Positions 49,337 through 61,874 of a DNA stretch of 64,000 nt are shown one piece after another. The notes beneath the pieces are model-generated. The model ran no database searches, was not told the origin of the DNA, and saw only the letters and a program-made list of their open reading frames with translations. The DNA comes from Streptomyces sp. PTY087I2 (lineage in GTDB: Bacteria > Actinomycetota > Actinomycetes > Streptomycetales > Streptomycetaceae), in assembly GCF_001687325.1 (NCBI RefSeq), contig NZ_LZRD01000013.1, positions 1-64,000 of the forward strand. Direction: 5' to 3'. The number at the start of each line of letters is the position of its first letter. Within the stretch, counting starts at the first letter, position 1. A program made the position numbers and the translations under genes.

Positions 49337-52300
49337 CTACCTCCAGCGCCAGTTGCCACGCCGTTTACCTCCGCCCCTGAAGAACCTGTAGCCGCTTCTG
49401 AAGGAACTCCCACCGATGCCCATCGTGACTGCACCGACCCCCGCGGCGCGCACATAGCCGCCGCGGCTGCGCTTCTTCACCGCGTAGCGGTACCCGACCG
49501 CACCACCGACCGCTCCTCCCAACCATGAGCAGCCTGACGCGTACGGGCCGCGCACAACGTATGCGCACGCGCCCGTGACGGCGATGCCCACGGCCCAGGA
49601 GATGATGGTCTGCTTGTTCTCGGACCATGTCTTCCTTGCGAAGCTCTTTGTGGCTTTCCAAGCACCCCTCCAGCTCGCCTTCCCGTCCAGGTCGAACCGG
49701 TTGAGGGGATCGGCATGCGCGTACTCGTAGGCGTTCAGGTTGCCCCCGTACACCGGGTCCACCGACAGGAAACGACCGGTGACCGGGTTGTACAGACGCA
49801 CCCCCATGAGCGTGAGACCCGTCAGGGTCTCCGTGGCGCGCTGCTTGGCGCCGAGCCAGGTGTAGCGGGTGGCTTCCTGGCCCTCGCGGGGGTTGCCGTA
49901 CTCGTCGCTGTCCAGGACGACCGGAGCCTTCTCCGGGTCCAGCGGGAGCTGGAGGGCCACGTCACCGTGGACGGTGGTGAGCTGGAGCACCGTGTCGCCG
50001 ACCCTGGTCGTGGTGGCCGCGAGGTCGCCCGAGGCTGCCTCGACATTGCGGCTCAGCGCCCCGGTGCCGGTGTCCTCCTCGATCCAGCGCGGGTTGTCGC
50101 CGTCGCCGTCGTAGTGGTTGAGCTTGGAGCCGGTGCGGGTCCAGGTGGTGCCGGAGCCCGTCTCCACCGTCCAGGAGCGGAAGCGCAGTCCGGCGTCGAG
50201 CTGCCAGGTCTGGCGCTGGTCGCCGGCCGTCTGCCGGTGGACCAGGTCGTTGGCGTAGTAGCCGATGGTGCTGCCCGGCAGCGCGGTGGTGCGGCCGAAG
50301 GCGTCGTAGGTGTGGCCGGACCCGATGAGCCGGTCGGCGCTGTCGTAGGTGTAGGCGGTGGAGGTGGCTCCCGTGGAGGTGCAGTCGGCGCCGGGGGCGG
50401 CGGCCGACGTGGACAGGGCGGTGCGGTTGGTGCGCTTGTCGAAGGTGTAGGCGCGGCGGGTGCAGACCTCGCCGGCCGTGTCGTCGACACCGGTCAGCCG
50501 GCCGGCCCGGTCGTAGCGGTAGGTCTGGCTGGACCAGCCCTGGTGACCGGTGACCTGATCGTGGACGGACTGGCTGACCCGGTCGCTGAAGACGGTGGTG
50601 CCGTCGCTGTCGCGTGTGTAGACGCGCGAGGCGGTGGAGCCGGTGGTGTCCTCGGTGACGCTCAGCGTGTAGCCGCCGGGCAGCTTCTCGGAGGTGACGG
50701 AGCCGTCGGAGTCGTAGGTCGCGGAGAAGGCCCCGGCGACGGAGTCCGTGGTCCGCGTGGCCAGACCGCGCGGCTCGGCACTGTGGTCGTAGGTGTACGT
50801 CACGGTGGACGGGACCGAGTCGGTGACCTTGACCTTGCGGTCGAGCAGGTCGTACTCGGTCCTCGTGACACCGCCGTCGGCGTCGGTGTAGGAGATCAGG
50901 CGGCCGAGCTTGTCGTACGCCTTGGTGATCGTCCCGCCGGTGGGCGAGATGACCTTGGTGACCTGCCCGGTGGCCGCGTCGTACTCGGTGGTGGACTCCG
51001 GAACGGCTTGGCCGAGGCCCCCTGTCACCGTTTCGTAGATCTTGCGCCCGGCGGCGTCGTACGTCGTCGAGGTCGTCCGGGACACCCCGCCGACCTCGTC
51101 GGTGACGGTGGCCGGGTTGCCCCAGCGGTCGTACTCCGCGGTGGTGTTCACCAGCTTGTTCGGCTGGGCGCCACCACCGGTGATGTCACCGGCCGGTCCG
51201 GTCCAGCACACCCGGTCCGCCCACTCGGGACGCCCCTTGCACCAGCCGGTTCCGGTCGCCGACCAGTACTCCGTGATCCGGGTCGCGGCGTCGCTGCCCG
51301 TCCCTCCCGGCAGCACCTGGGAGGTGATCCGGCCCTGGCCGTCGTAGCCGGTCGTGGTGGTCAGGTCGAGACCGCCGGCGTCCTTGGTGGTGAGGGTCGG
51401 CAATCCCCTCACCCAGTCGTACTGGGTGGCCTCGACCCGCTTCTCCCCCATGGCCGAGTAGTAGTCGCGGACCCGGGCGCCGGTGACAGTCAGGGTGACC
51501 TGGTCCCTGACCGTGGCCGTGCCGTCGGTCGGGCGGCCCTCGTCGTACTCCTTCACCGTCCACGAACGGGCCGGGACCGAGGTGCCGGAGGCGACCAGGA
51601 CGGTGCTGCCCTCCTTGAGGTCCTCGGTCAGGTCCACCCGGCGGATCGGGCCGAACTGCTCCAGTTCCCGCGTCCCGCGCTCGTCGTAGAAGGACGTGGT
51701 GGAGAGCAGCTGGGCCCGCTCGGCGGCCGAGCGGCCGACGATGCCGAGGTCGGTGAGGACGTCCTGCTCGTCCGCCGTGGCGCCGAGCGCCAGCGCCCGG
51801 TTGCCCGCGGTCAGCTCACGGACGGTGTTGCCGAAGCGGTCGTACTCGGTGGCCGAGATGTGGCCGCCGGGCGCGGCCGAGTTGACCGTACGGCCGGAGG
51901 CGTTGAGATAGGTCACCGTGGCGCGCCGGTATCCGCCGGACACCAGATTCTCGGCGTCGTGCGAGGCCGGGACGGCGTCGGCGGGGAAGACGGCGGTGGC
52001 GTCCGTGGGGTGGTCGAGCTGCCCCCAGGCCGCTACGGAAGCCGCACCCATGGCGTACGGCGCCTTGGCGCCGGTGAGCGGGACACCGTAGACGACGCTC
52101 GTGGTGGCGTTGCCCTCGACCGTCTCGGCCGTGCCCTGCTTGAGGGCCTGTCGCGAGGACTTCAGCAGCATCCCGTCGCCGGGGGCCGTACCGGCTCCGG
52201 CGTTGCCGTACGTGAAGGTGTACGGGAGTTGGCTCTGCTGCTGCATCCAGGTGACCCGGCCGCCGTGGTAGGCGTACTGGGTCTGGGACGCCTGGCTGAG

Positions 52301-55300
52301 GCGGGGGTCCCACTGCTGGCGCAGGCTGCCGTTGGAGTCGTAGCGGTAGGTCGCCACGGCGGTGGCCGTGGCGGCGGAGGCGCCGGGGCTGGTGGTCCAG
52401 ACGCGGATCTCGCGGACCTGGCCGGTGAAGTCGCCGAACTGGGCGTTGGTCTCCGTGCCGGTGGCCGTGGTGGTGGTCGCGTAGATGAACTCCAGGACCT
52501 TGCAGCCCTTGGTCGCGGGCGTCGTTTCGCACGCGGCGGTGGTGGCGGCCGTGGTCGGGGCGATGATCCGCTTGGGGCGGGCGAGCTTCTTGCCGTCGAC
52601 CGTGACGGTCTCGGAGATCACCTTGGTGGTGGAGTTGGCGATACCGTCGAAGAGTGTGGTGCTGACCTGCCAGGTGGTCGCCGTTGCGTCCGCCTTGGCG
52701 AAGGTGGTGACCGTTCCCTCGGTGTCGGAGAGCGTGAACGTGCCGCTCACACTGCCCTTGAGGGTCAGGTCCTCGGAACCGGGCTCCGGGATCCAGCCGT
52801 TCTTCGCCGCGTTCGCGGTGAAGTGGATCGCGTCGCCCTCCTCCAGCACCACGTCGACCGCGGTGTCGGAGATGCGCCGGACGTGGCTGTAGTCCGACTC
52901 GGTGGCCTCGGCGGCGGTGCCGGAGACCCACTCCTTGCCGAAGATCGCGGCCTGGCCCTCCTGGTCGGCGCCCCGGTTCGGGGTGCGCGAGGCGGCTGTG
53001 CGCGACACCGACAGGTCGAAGAGCGACACATCGGTCTCGGAGAGCGTGTAGTTGCCGGTCAGCAGGTTGACCGAGCCCGGGCCGACCTCGGTGGTGGCCG
53101 CGCCGTCCGCGTTGCGGTCCACGACCGCGGTCAGCGGCGCCGTGCTGTCGGCCGCGGAGTTCGGGCCGGTGAAGTCGGCCTTGAGCTGGATCGTGCCGTC
53201 CGGGTCGACCGTACTGGTGGCGTTCCACACCAGCGGGGCGTTGCGCCCGTTCGTCAGCGGGACGGGCCAGGCGCTCAGCGCGCTGCCGCCGGACGTGACG
53301 TCGCCGACCGGGATCCGTACCCAGGGGTCGGCCTCGGAGCGGCGCCAGGAGAAGGCGACGGCGGTGTACTTGCCGGCCTCGGCCTCGGCGACCAGCGGCA
53401 GCCGACGCGCGGTCCGCTCCCCCTCCGAGGGCTGGACGAAGCCGCCCGAGCCGGCGTGGAAGACGTACTCCAGCGCCTCGGACTTGTTGTCCGCCTTGTC
53501 GACGGAGCGCACCTGGAGGGTGTGGCTGCCGTTCTTCGGCGGAGTGACGGTGATCGCCTTGTTCGCGGCGGCGCCGCCGGTGACGACCTTGGTCCAGGTC
53601 ACGCCGTCGAGGGACCACTCCAGCCAGTTGTGGTCGGAGCCGCCCGGCGGGGTCACCGTGAAGGTGCCCGGCTGCCCGGCGCCCTTGACCCACTGCCCGG
53701 TGGGGTAGTCGGTGGAGACGATCCTCGTGGGCGCGGAGGGGGCCCTGGTGTCGACCGTGAAGGTCTTCCACTCCGACCAGCCGGTGTTGTAGTGCGTGCC
53801 GTCGTAGGGGTTCGTACGGAACTTGTACGTCTTGCCCTCGGCCAGCAGCCCCGCCGGTACGGTCACCGACGCGGCCTGCCCGGACGCGACGTACTTCGAC
53901 ACGATCGGCGAGCCGACCTGCGTGTTCGTGGCGTTGTCGAAGATCTGGAAGGTGCCGTTGACCTTGTCACCGTCGGCGTCGACGAAGGTGTCGCGCAGCG
54001 TCGGCGTCAGGGTGTTGACCATGTAGGCGCCGGAGTAGGAGAAGAACGGCGGTCCCGCCTCCTGCTTGGTGCCGGTACGCGGCCGGAAGTTGTACGTCAC
54101 CGACAGCTTCGGCGGGTTCTTCGCGGCGTTGGCGGAGTTCACCCGCTTCCACTGCGCGACCGTGGTCTCGCTCTTGGCCCGGATGCCGAGGTGCCCGCGG
54201 GTGGCCTTGGCTCCGGCCCACTCCTGGGCCAGCGTGGTCACGTTCGCGTTGATCCAGCCGTCCGGCTGGCCGGTGCAGGCGGTGTTGCCGCGCGTCTCGG
54301 TGGACTCCGCCTTCAGCGCGGTCATCGTCGGCCGGTTGGTCCACCGGCTGGCCGTCGTCGCGGCCGGCGAGGACCAGACCTGCCACGGCTGGGCAGCACA
54401 GGTGGTGTTGGCCGAGTGGAAGTTCCACAGGCTCAGCTTGGCGCTGGAGACCAGGGCGTCGGCGATCGGCGCGGTGTTCCAGGTGATGAAGGACTGGGCG
54501 GTACGGGGCGTGCCGTTCGCGTTCGTCGTACCGGGGTTGCCGAAGTCCAGCTCTACATCGGTGGACCAGTCACGGGTCTCGCCCTGCTGGACGTACGTGT
54601 CGAAGACGTTCGACAGCGACGAGGTCGACGGGTCGACCGTCACCGGGTACTTCGTCTCCGGGTCGGCGAGAAATTCCGCGTCCGGGGTGACGACCAGGTC
54701 GACGGCGGCCTTCCGGGGCACCACCTTCATCGCCACCGGCACCCGGCGGGTGTGCTCGCCGGAGACCTTGTCGACGGTGGCGTCCCACATCACCGGCGCG
54801 GGCATCACAGCGCGTTTGCCGTTCTTCCGGTCGGTGAACAGCACGCTGCCGTCAGGCTGTTCCTTCGCGGTGAGGCCCTTGGCCTTGAGCGGCAGGGTGT
54901 ACGAGTAGCCCTCGGCCGGACGCTTCTTGATCTCGACGTACTGCTCGAAGCCCGTACGGGTCGACTCGACGACGACGTCCGCGCCCGGCAGCGCCTCAGG
55001 GTAGGTGGCACGCGTCCCGTCCAGCTCGGGCGCGGGCAGTCCGCCCTTCCACTGGAGCGTGATCCGCTCGTCGCCCTCGCCGAGGGTGACCAGGTCGCGA
55101 GCGGGGGCGCGGTCCGCCTCGCGCACCGAGCGCGGCAGCGCGCCGCCCTTGCCCGCCAGGCTCAGGCCGTTCGGGTGGGCCTTGGCCTCGACGCCGCCGC
55201 CGGCCGTCTCCCGGAGTTCGACGTCGACGTCCGTCCAGGCGCCGTTCTCCTCGAAGCGGACCGGACCGGCCGTCAGCTCGGTGGTGAGCGAACCGTCCTT

Positions 55301-55615
55301 GTTCACCCAGGTCGTGGAGGTCTCGGTGCGCTCGGACAGCGCCTCGACCCGCCTGCCGTACAGTTTGGCGGCCACCTTCGCCGAGAGGACGTCCGCGGCT
55401 TCGCGGGGCCCCTCGGGTACCGGCTTCTCCTCGACCGGCGCCTTGGCCGCCTGCTGGGTGAGGGCCACGGCCTGGCCGCTCTCGGTCAGCAGCGCCATCT
55501 CCACCGCGAGCACCATGGCCGCGCCGAGGGCGATCTGCGGCAGAAGCCGTCTTCGCCGTTGCAGGGCCAACGATGAGCCCTCCCACCCGGAGGCGGGAGG
55601 TATGTGCTCCGACAC
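49337..55615 (-). CDS. exported RHS/YD-repeat protein with DNRLRE domain and short C-terminal tail
   Basis: A protein of about 2092 residues. The N terminus has a membrane or signal segment (LLPQIALGAAMVLAVEMALL, about 27-46). A DNRLRE-type domain lies at about 330-510 (VFDTYVQQGETRDWSTDVELDFGN). Fibronectin-like segments follow, then RHS/YD repeats (YDHSAEPRGLATRT, YDSDGSVTSEKLPGG, YDRAGRLTGVDD). The RHS core ends with GVRLYNPVTGRFLSVDP and NAYEYAHADPLNRFDLDG. The last 113 residues (49337-49678) form a basic tail with a hydrophobic stretch and glycine-zipper SWLGGAVGGAVGY. The GTG at 55615 lies 9 bases after AGAGAG. A TTG at 55624 directly abuts that site and is less likely. RHS shells enclose C-terminal toxins, so the tail may be membrane-active, which is inference. 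Confidence 0.88.
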   Translation of the reverse strand: MSEHIPPASGWEGSSLALQRRRRLLPQIALGAAMVLAVEMALLTESGQAVALTQQAAKAPVEEKPVPEGPREAADVLSAKVAAKLYGRRVEALSERTETSTTWVNKDGSLTTELTAGPVRFEENGAWTDVDVELRETAGGGVEAKAHPNGLSLAGKGGALPRSVREADRAPARDLVTLGEGDERITLQWKGGLPAPELDGTRATYPEALPGADVVVESTRTGFEQYVEIKKRPAEGYSYTLPLKAKGLTAKEQPDGSVLFTDRKNGKRAVMPAPVMWDATVDKVSGEHTRRVPVAMKVVPRKAAVDLVVTPDAEFLADPETKYPVTVDPSTSSLSNVFDTYVQQGETRDWSTDVELDFGNPGTTNANGTPRTAQSFITWNTAPIADALVSSAKLSLWNFHSANTTCAAQPWQVWSSPAATTASRWTNRPTMTALKAESTETRGNTACTGQPDGWINANVTTLAQEWAGAKATRGHLGIRAKSETTVAQWKRVNSANAAKNPPKLSVTYNFRPRTGTKQEAGPPFFSYSGAYMVNTLTPTLRDTFVDADGDKVNGTFQIFDNATNTQVGSPIVSKYVASGQAASVTVPAGLLAEGKTYKFRTNPYDGTHYNTGWSEWKTFTVDTRAPSAPTRIVSTDYPTGQWVKGAGQPGTFTVTPPGGSDHNWLEWSLDGVTWTKVVTGGAAANKAITVTPPKNGSHTLQVRSVDKADNKSEALEYVFHAGSGGFVQPSEGERTARRLPLVAEAEAGKYTAVAFSWRRSEADPWVRIPVGDVTSGGSALSAWPVPLTNGRNAPLVWNATSTVDPDGTIQLKADFTGPNSAADSTAPLTAVVDRNADGAATTEVGPGSVNLLTGNYTLSETDVSLFDLSVSRTAASRTPNRGADQEGQAAIFGKEWVSGTAAEATESDYSHVRRISDTAVDVVLEEGDAIHFTANAAKNGWIPEPGSEDLTLKGSVSGTFTLSDTEGTVTTFAKADATATTWQVSTTLFDGIANSTTKVISETVTVDGKKLARPKRIIAPTTAATTAACETTPATKGCKVLEFIYATTTTATGTETNAQFGDFTGQVREIRVWTTSPGASAATATAVATYRYDSNGSLRQQWDPRLSQASQTQYAYHGGRVTWMQQQSQLPYTFTYGNAGAGTAPGDGMLLKSSRQALKQGTAETVEGNATTSVVYGVPLTGAKAPYAMGAASVAAWGQLDHPTDATAVFPADAVPASHDAENLVSGGYRRATVTYLNASGRTVNSAAPGGHISATEYDRFGNTVRELTAGNRALALGATADEQDVLTDLGIVGRSAAERAQLLSTTSFYDERGTRELEQFGPIRRVDLTEDLKEGSTVLVASGTSVPARSWTVKEYDEGRPTDGTATVRDQVTLTVTGARVRDYYSAMGEKRVEATQYDWVRGLPTLTTKDAGGLDLTTTTGYDGQGRITSQVLPGGTGSDAATRITEYWSATGTGWCKGRPEWADRVCWTGPAGDITGGGAQPNKLVNTTAEYDRWGNPATVTDEVGGVSRTTSTTYDAAGRKIYETVTGGLGQAVPESTTEYDAATGQVTKVISPTGGTITKAYDKLGRLISYTDADGGVTRTEYDLLDRKVKVTDSVPSTVTYTYDHSAEPRGLATRTTDSVAGAFSATYDSDGSVTSEKLPGGYTLSVTEDTTGSTASRVYTRDSDGTTVFSDRVSQSVHDQVTGHQGWSSQTYRYDRAGRLTGVDDTAGEVCTRRAYTFDKRTNRTALSTSAAAPGADCTSTGATSTAYTYDSADRLIGSGHTYDAFGRTTALPGSTIGYYANDLVHRQTAGDQRQTWQLDAGLRFRSWTVETGSGTTWTRTGSKLNHYDGDGDNPRWIEEDTGTGALSRNVEAASGDLAATTTRVGDTVLQLTTVHGDVALQLPLDPEKAPVVLDSDEYGNPREGQEATRYTWLGAKQRATETLTGLTLMGVRLYNPVTGRFLSVDPVYGGNLNAYEYAHADPLNRFDLDGKASWRGAWKATKSFARKTWSENKQTIISWAVGIAVTGACAYVVRGPYASGCSWLGGAVGGAVGYRYAVKKRSRGGYVRAAGVGAVTMGIGGSSFRSGYRFFRGGGKRRGNWRWR

Positions 55616-55759
55616 GTCGGACAACTCTCTGTTGTAGTGGGCACGAAACAGAGGCGATCAAAGCAGGGGGAACCGTGGTGAAGAAGTGAAGCTTTCACGA
55701 AGTCGGACGCACGGGCTTTCCCGCTGTCGGGCACGCGGACCGGAAGGGGGAAGGTAGGC
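55616..55759. promoter_or_regulatory. divergent promoter region between rhs and the kinase gene
   Basis: This 144-base spacer separates two divergent genes. A short palindrome, GTGAA-GCT-TTCAC, is at 55686-55698, and the kinase ribosome-binding site GGAAGGGGGAAGG is near 55741-55753. No confident -35/-10 pair was identified. Confidence 0.4.
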
Positions 55760-56932
55760 ATGCGGCGTCCGGTACGCCTCAAGGAAGCCGCGCCCCAGGG
55801 CACCAAAGTGGCCGTCGGAGCGCTCGTCGTCCTGGTGGTCGGCTCGCTCGCGCTCGTCGCCCTGGACGTGGCGGCCTCGCCGCTCGGCAGGCGCACGGTG
55901 GTCGCCGGTCTGACCGTGCTGGTGCTGATGCCCGCGCTCATGCTGGGCCAGTACGCGCCACCTCCGTACCGGCTGCCCTACCGCTGGCGATGGGGACTCC
56001 TGCTCGTCCAGGCGGTGCTGACCTACCTCCCGCTGCTGCTCTTCAACCACCGGTGGCTGAGCCTGCTGGGCTTCCTCGCCGGGGCCGTCCTGCTGACCCT
56101 GCCGCCGAACACCTCCGTACCGCTCGCCCTGGCGGTCGGGGCCAGCGGGCCCTTGCTGGTCGCCAGCGGGCTGATCGCCACCAACCGCAGCCCGCTCAGC
56201 GTCATGCTCGGTACGGCGATCACCGCGAGCACCGTCTTCGCCGTGGCCCACCTGGCGCTGCTCGCGGCCCGGCTGCACAGCAGCAGGGAACACGCGGCAC
56301 ATCTGGCCGAGCAGCGGGAGCGGGCGCGGATGCGGCAGGACCTGCACGATCTGGTCGGGTCGTCGCTCGCGGCGATCACGCTCCAGGGCGAGGCGGCGCT
56401 GCGCGGCGGCGGCCCGGCGGCCGGTCCCGGGCAGGAGCGGGCCGCCCTGACCGAGATCGTCGCCCTGTCGCGGCGGCTCCACGACGACGTACGTTCCATC
56501 AGCCGGCCGGACGGCGGCGGCCTCTCGCTCTCCGAGGAGCTCGCGCACGCACAGCGGGTCCTCACCGCGTCCGGCGTGGAGGTGCGGACCGTGCTGCCGC
56601 CCCGGCCCGAGGCCGCGCCGGCGGTCGTGGGCTGCCTGCGCTTCGTCCTGCGCGAGGCCGTCGGCAACGTACTCCAGCACAGCCGGGCCACGCACTGCTC
56701 GATCACCCTGCGCACGGACGGGACGGCGGTCCGGCTGACGGTCCGCAACGACGGCGCCGAGGCCGCTCCGCCGGTGCCCGGGAGGCAGGGCACGGGGCTG
56801 GCGGGGCTCAGCGGACGGGTCCTGGCGCTGGGCGGGGAGTTCACCGCCGGAGCCGAGGACGGGACGTTCACCCTGACCGCGACCGTGCCGCGGGCGGGGG
56901 CGGGGGCGGGGGCTCTCGTGCCGCGCCCGTAG
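55760..56932 (+). CDS. DesK-like sensor histidine kinase
   Basis: A 390-residue kinase. About five membrane helices fill residues 15-172. The HisKA_3 motif RMRQDLHDLVGSSLAAI carries phospho-acceptor His196. The HATPase domain (from about 290) has an N box VLREAVGNVLQHS with Asn303 and a G box GTGLAGLSGRV. The D box is weak. The family matches the NarL/DesR-type response regulator at 48021-48623. No response regulator is adjacent, so the two are probably cognate and separated by the rhs locus. It diverges from rhs. Confidence 0.92.
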   Translation: MRRPVRLKEAAPQGTKVAVGALVVLVVGSLALVALDVAASPLGRRTVVAGLTVLVLMPALMLGQYAPPPYRLPYRWRWGLLLVQAVLTYLPLLLFNHRWLSLLGFLAGAVLLTLPPNTSVPLALAVGASGPLLVASGLIATNRSPLSVMLGTAITASTVFAVAHLALLAARLHSSREHAAHLAEQRERARMRQDLHDLVGSSLAAITLQGEAALRGGGPAAGPGQERAALTEIVALSRRLHDDVRSISRPDGGGLSLSEELAHAQRVLTASGVEVRTVLPPRPEAAPAVVGCLRFVLREAVGNVLQHSRATHCSITLRTDGTAVRLTVRNDGAEAAPPVPGRQGTGLAGLSGRVLALGGEFTAGAEDGTFTLTATVPRAGAGAGALVPRP

Positions 56933-56970
56933 GCGTACGGACCCGCGAACCCGCCTCCGTACGCCTACGG
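56927..56970. terminator. inverted repeat behind the kinase gene
   Basis: CCGTAGGCGTACGG (56927-56940) and CCGTACGCCTACGG (56957-56970) are perfect 14-bp arms with a 16-base spacer. The left arm overlaps the kinase stop codon. The sequence is related to the repeats at 20710-20855. Confidence 0.68.
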
Positions 56971-56984
56971 CTTCCGGGAAAGGC

Positions 56985-57022
56985 GAAGGGCCCCGCACCT
57001 CTTCCGAGGTGCGGGGCCCTTC
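56985..57022. terminator. tuf terminator
   Basis: A perfect 17-bp stem (56985-57001 with 57006-57022) with loop TTCC ends the tuf operon. Being symmetrical, it can also stop kinase transcripts. It lies 43 bases beyond the tuf stop. Confidence 0.88.
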
Positions 57023-57064
57023 GTGCGGCTCAGTGAGCCACCAGGTCCAAGGACCAAGCAGAAA

Positions 57065-58258
<1,194 letters not shown>

Positions 58259-58334
58259 TGGGGTCCTCCTGAGTGGTTCTGTACGCCTTGCTTCATCGGC
58301 GCCAGGGTGATCTTTGCTGGGGTGCCGGGGCCGG

Positions 58335-58374
58335 GGGCATGCGGCACAGTGCTGACGCGCTGTGCCGCATGCCC
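58335..58374 (-). terminator. hairpin between fusA and tuf
   Basis: A perfect 15-bp stem (GGGCATGCGGCACAG at 58335-58349 with its complement at 58360-58374) and a 10-base loop lie 42 bases after fusA and about 77 bases before tuf. It could attenuate str-operon transcripts so that tuf depends partly on a separate promoter. Confidence 0.7.
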
Positions 58375-58416
58375 ACCGGGCTCCGGTGACAAGCCTAAAG
58401 CGTGAGCTCGGGAGAG

Positions 58417-60546
<2,130 letters not shown>

Positions 60547-60584
60547 AAGGCTCAGTCTTCTCTCGGTCTCGATGGGGGTAGCGA

Positions 60585-61055
60585 CTACCAGCGGTAGTGC
60601 GCGAAGGCCTTGTTGGACTCGGCCATCTTGTGGGTGTCCTCACGCTTCTTGACCGAAGCGCCGAGGCCGTTGGAGGCGTCGAGCAGTTCGTTCATGAGGC
60701 GCTCGGTCATGGTCTTCTCGCGGCGGGCGCGGGAGTAACCGACGAGCCAGCGCAGAGCGAGGGTGGAGGCGCGACCGGGCTTGACCTCGATCGGCACCTG
60801 GTAGGTGGCGCCACCGACACGGCGGGACTTGACCTCGAGCGAGGGCTTGACGTTCTCAAGCGCGCGCTTCAGCGTGATGACCGGGTCGTTGCCGGTCTTC
60901 TCGCGGAGGCCTTCCATGGCGCCGTACACGATCCGCTCGGCGGTGGAACGCTTGCCGTCGAGGAGGATCTTGTTGATCAGCGAGGTGACAAGAGGAGAGC
61001 TGTAGACCGGGTCGATGATGACCGGGCGCTTCGGGGCGGGGCCCTTACGAGGCAT
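60585..61055 (-). CDS. rpsG: 30S ribosomal protein S7
   Basis: A 156-residue S7 that nucleates the 30S head. [39 protein letters not shown] opens it, and [26 protein letters not shown] is the rRNA-binding beta ribbon. It begins 2 bases after rpsL. In E. coli S7 represses its own operon. Confidence 0.98.
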
Positions 61056-61057
61056 TC

Positions 61058-61429
61058 TTACTTCTCCTTCTTGGCGCCGTAGCGGCTGCGGGCCTGCTTG
61101 CGGTTCTTGACACCCTGGGTGTCGAGCGAACCGCGGATGATCTTGTAACGAACACCCGGCAGGTCCTTCACACGGCCACCACGCACGAGCACGATGGAGT
61201 GCTCCTGCAAGTTGTGTCCCTCACCCGGGATGTAGGCCGTGACCTCGATGCCGGAGGTCAGACGCACACGCGCGACCTTACGGAGGGCCGAGTTCGGCTT
61301 CTTCGGGGTGGTCGTGAACACACGCGTGCAGACACCGCGACGCTGGGGCGAACCCTCGAGCGCGGGCGTCTTGTTCTTCTCGACCTTGTCCTGCCGGCCC
61401 TTCCGGACCAGCTGCTGGATCGTAGGCAC
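61058..61429 (-). CDS. rpsL: 30S ribosomal protein S12
   Basis: A 123-residue S12 of the decoding centre. [18 protein letters not shown] and [26 protein letters not shown] are the streptomycin-related loops. Lysines at the classical resistance sites (in TPKKPNS and GRVKDLPG) are present, so the sequence is of the streptomycin-sensitive type. It is the first gene of the str operon, with a leader of about 185 bases. Confidence 0.98.
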
Positions 61430-61478
61430 TACTTCTCCGGTTTCTGTGTGCCGTTCGTGAAACTAACCTGGAACATCG

Positions 61479-61503
61479 CCGACCCACGCGGTCGGGTGTG
61501 TCG
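61479..61503 (-). promoter_or_regulatory. leader element shared with rpsJ
   Basis: The sequence is identical at 24 of 25 positions to 44097-44121. In mRNA sense a 6-bp stem CCGACC/GGTCGG encloses loop GCGTG. It starts 50 bases upstream of the rpsL start codon and about 110 bases into the transcript. Confidence 0.65.
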
Positions 61504-61622
61504 AATACTGCGGACTCCCGCCCTGGGGCAGAAGGGGCGCAGATTGCGGTGGCCACTGACGGACTCGCGCTGCGGTTGAGGACACGCACACGAGCCCAGG
61601 CACACCCCAGGCACAAGGCTTG

Positions 61623-61651
61623 AGCGTACCTACCTCACGGAGCTGGGTCAA
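61623..61651 (-). promoter_or_regulatory. rpsL (str operon) promoter
   Basis: On the minus strand TTGACC (61651-61646) and TACGCT (61628-61623) are 17 bases apart. The -35 context TTTTGACCC is identical to that of the rplM promoter. The predicted start is near 61615. Confidence 0.75.
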
Positions 61652-61874
61652 AACAAATGCTGTCCACGCCCGCGGGGCGGGGCCGCCGACCACCGGCGAC
61701 GGGCCGGAACGCCTGACCGTACGCCGTCCGTGTCGCTGCCGGATCCCGGCAATCAGGCGGCGTGAACACAGCGTCATCGCCCCCTGACCTCCGTACCCCG
61801 TCATGCCGGATCCTGTCCTCAGCCGACCAGACCGACCGGTCCCCCGGGACCGGCCCGGCCCCAGGAGGTCCCCC

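Larger units (their letters stand above)
61430..61874. other. 445-base gene-free region upstream of rpsL
   Basis: It holds the rpsL leader with the conserved element at 61479-61503, direct repeats GTGCCTGGG near 61596-61620 (minus sense) and the rpsL promoter (61623-61651). From 61660 to 61874 lies the upstream region of a small plus-strand gene. No further gene is visible. Confidence 0.75.

Noticed and set aside
49715..55576. A 1953-codon open frame on the plus strand opposite rhs
   Set aside because: It is the antisense shadow of the rhs gene. Its translation is low-complexity Gly/Arg/Val-rich, with no domains, while the minus-strand frame has clear RHS motifs.
55686..55698. GTGAA-GCT-TTCAC as operator between rhs and the kinase
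   Set aside because: Arms of five bases are expected by chance in a spacer of this size. It is mentioned only as part of the region.
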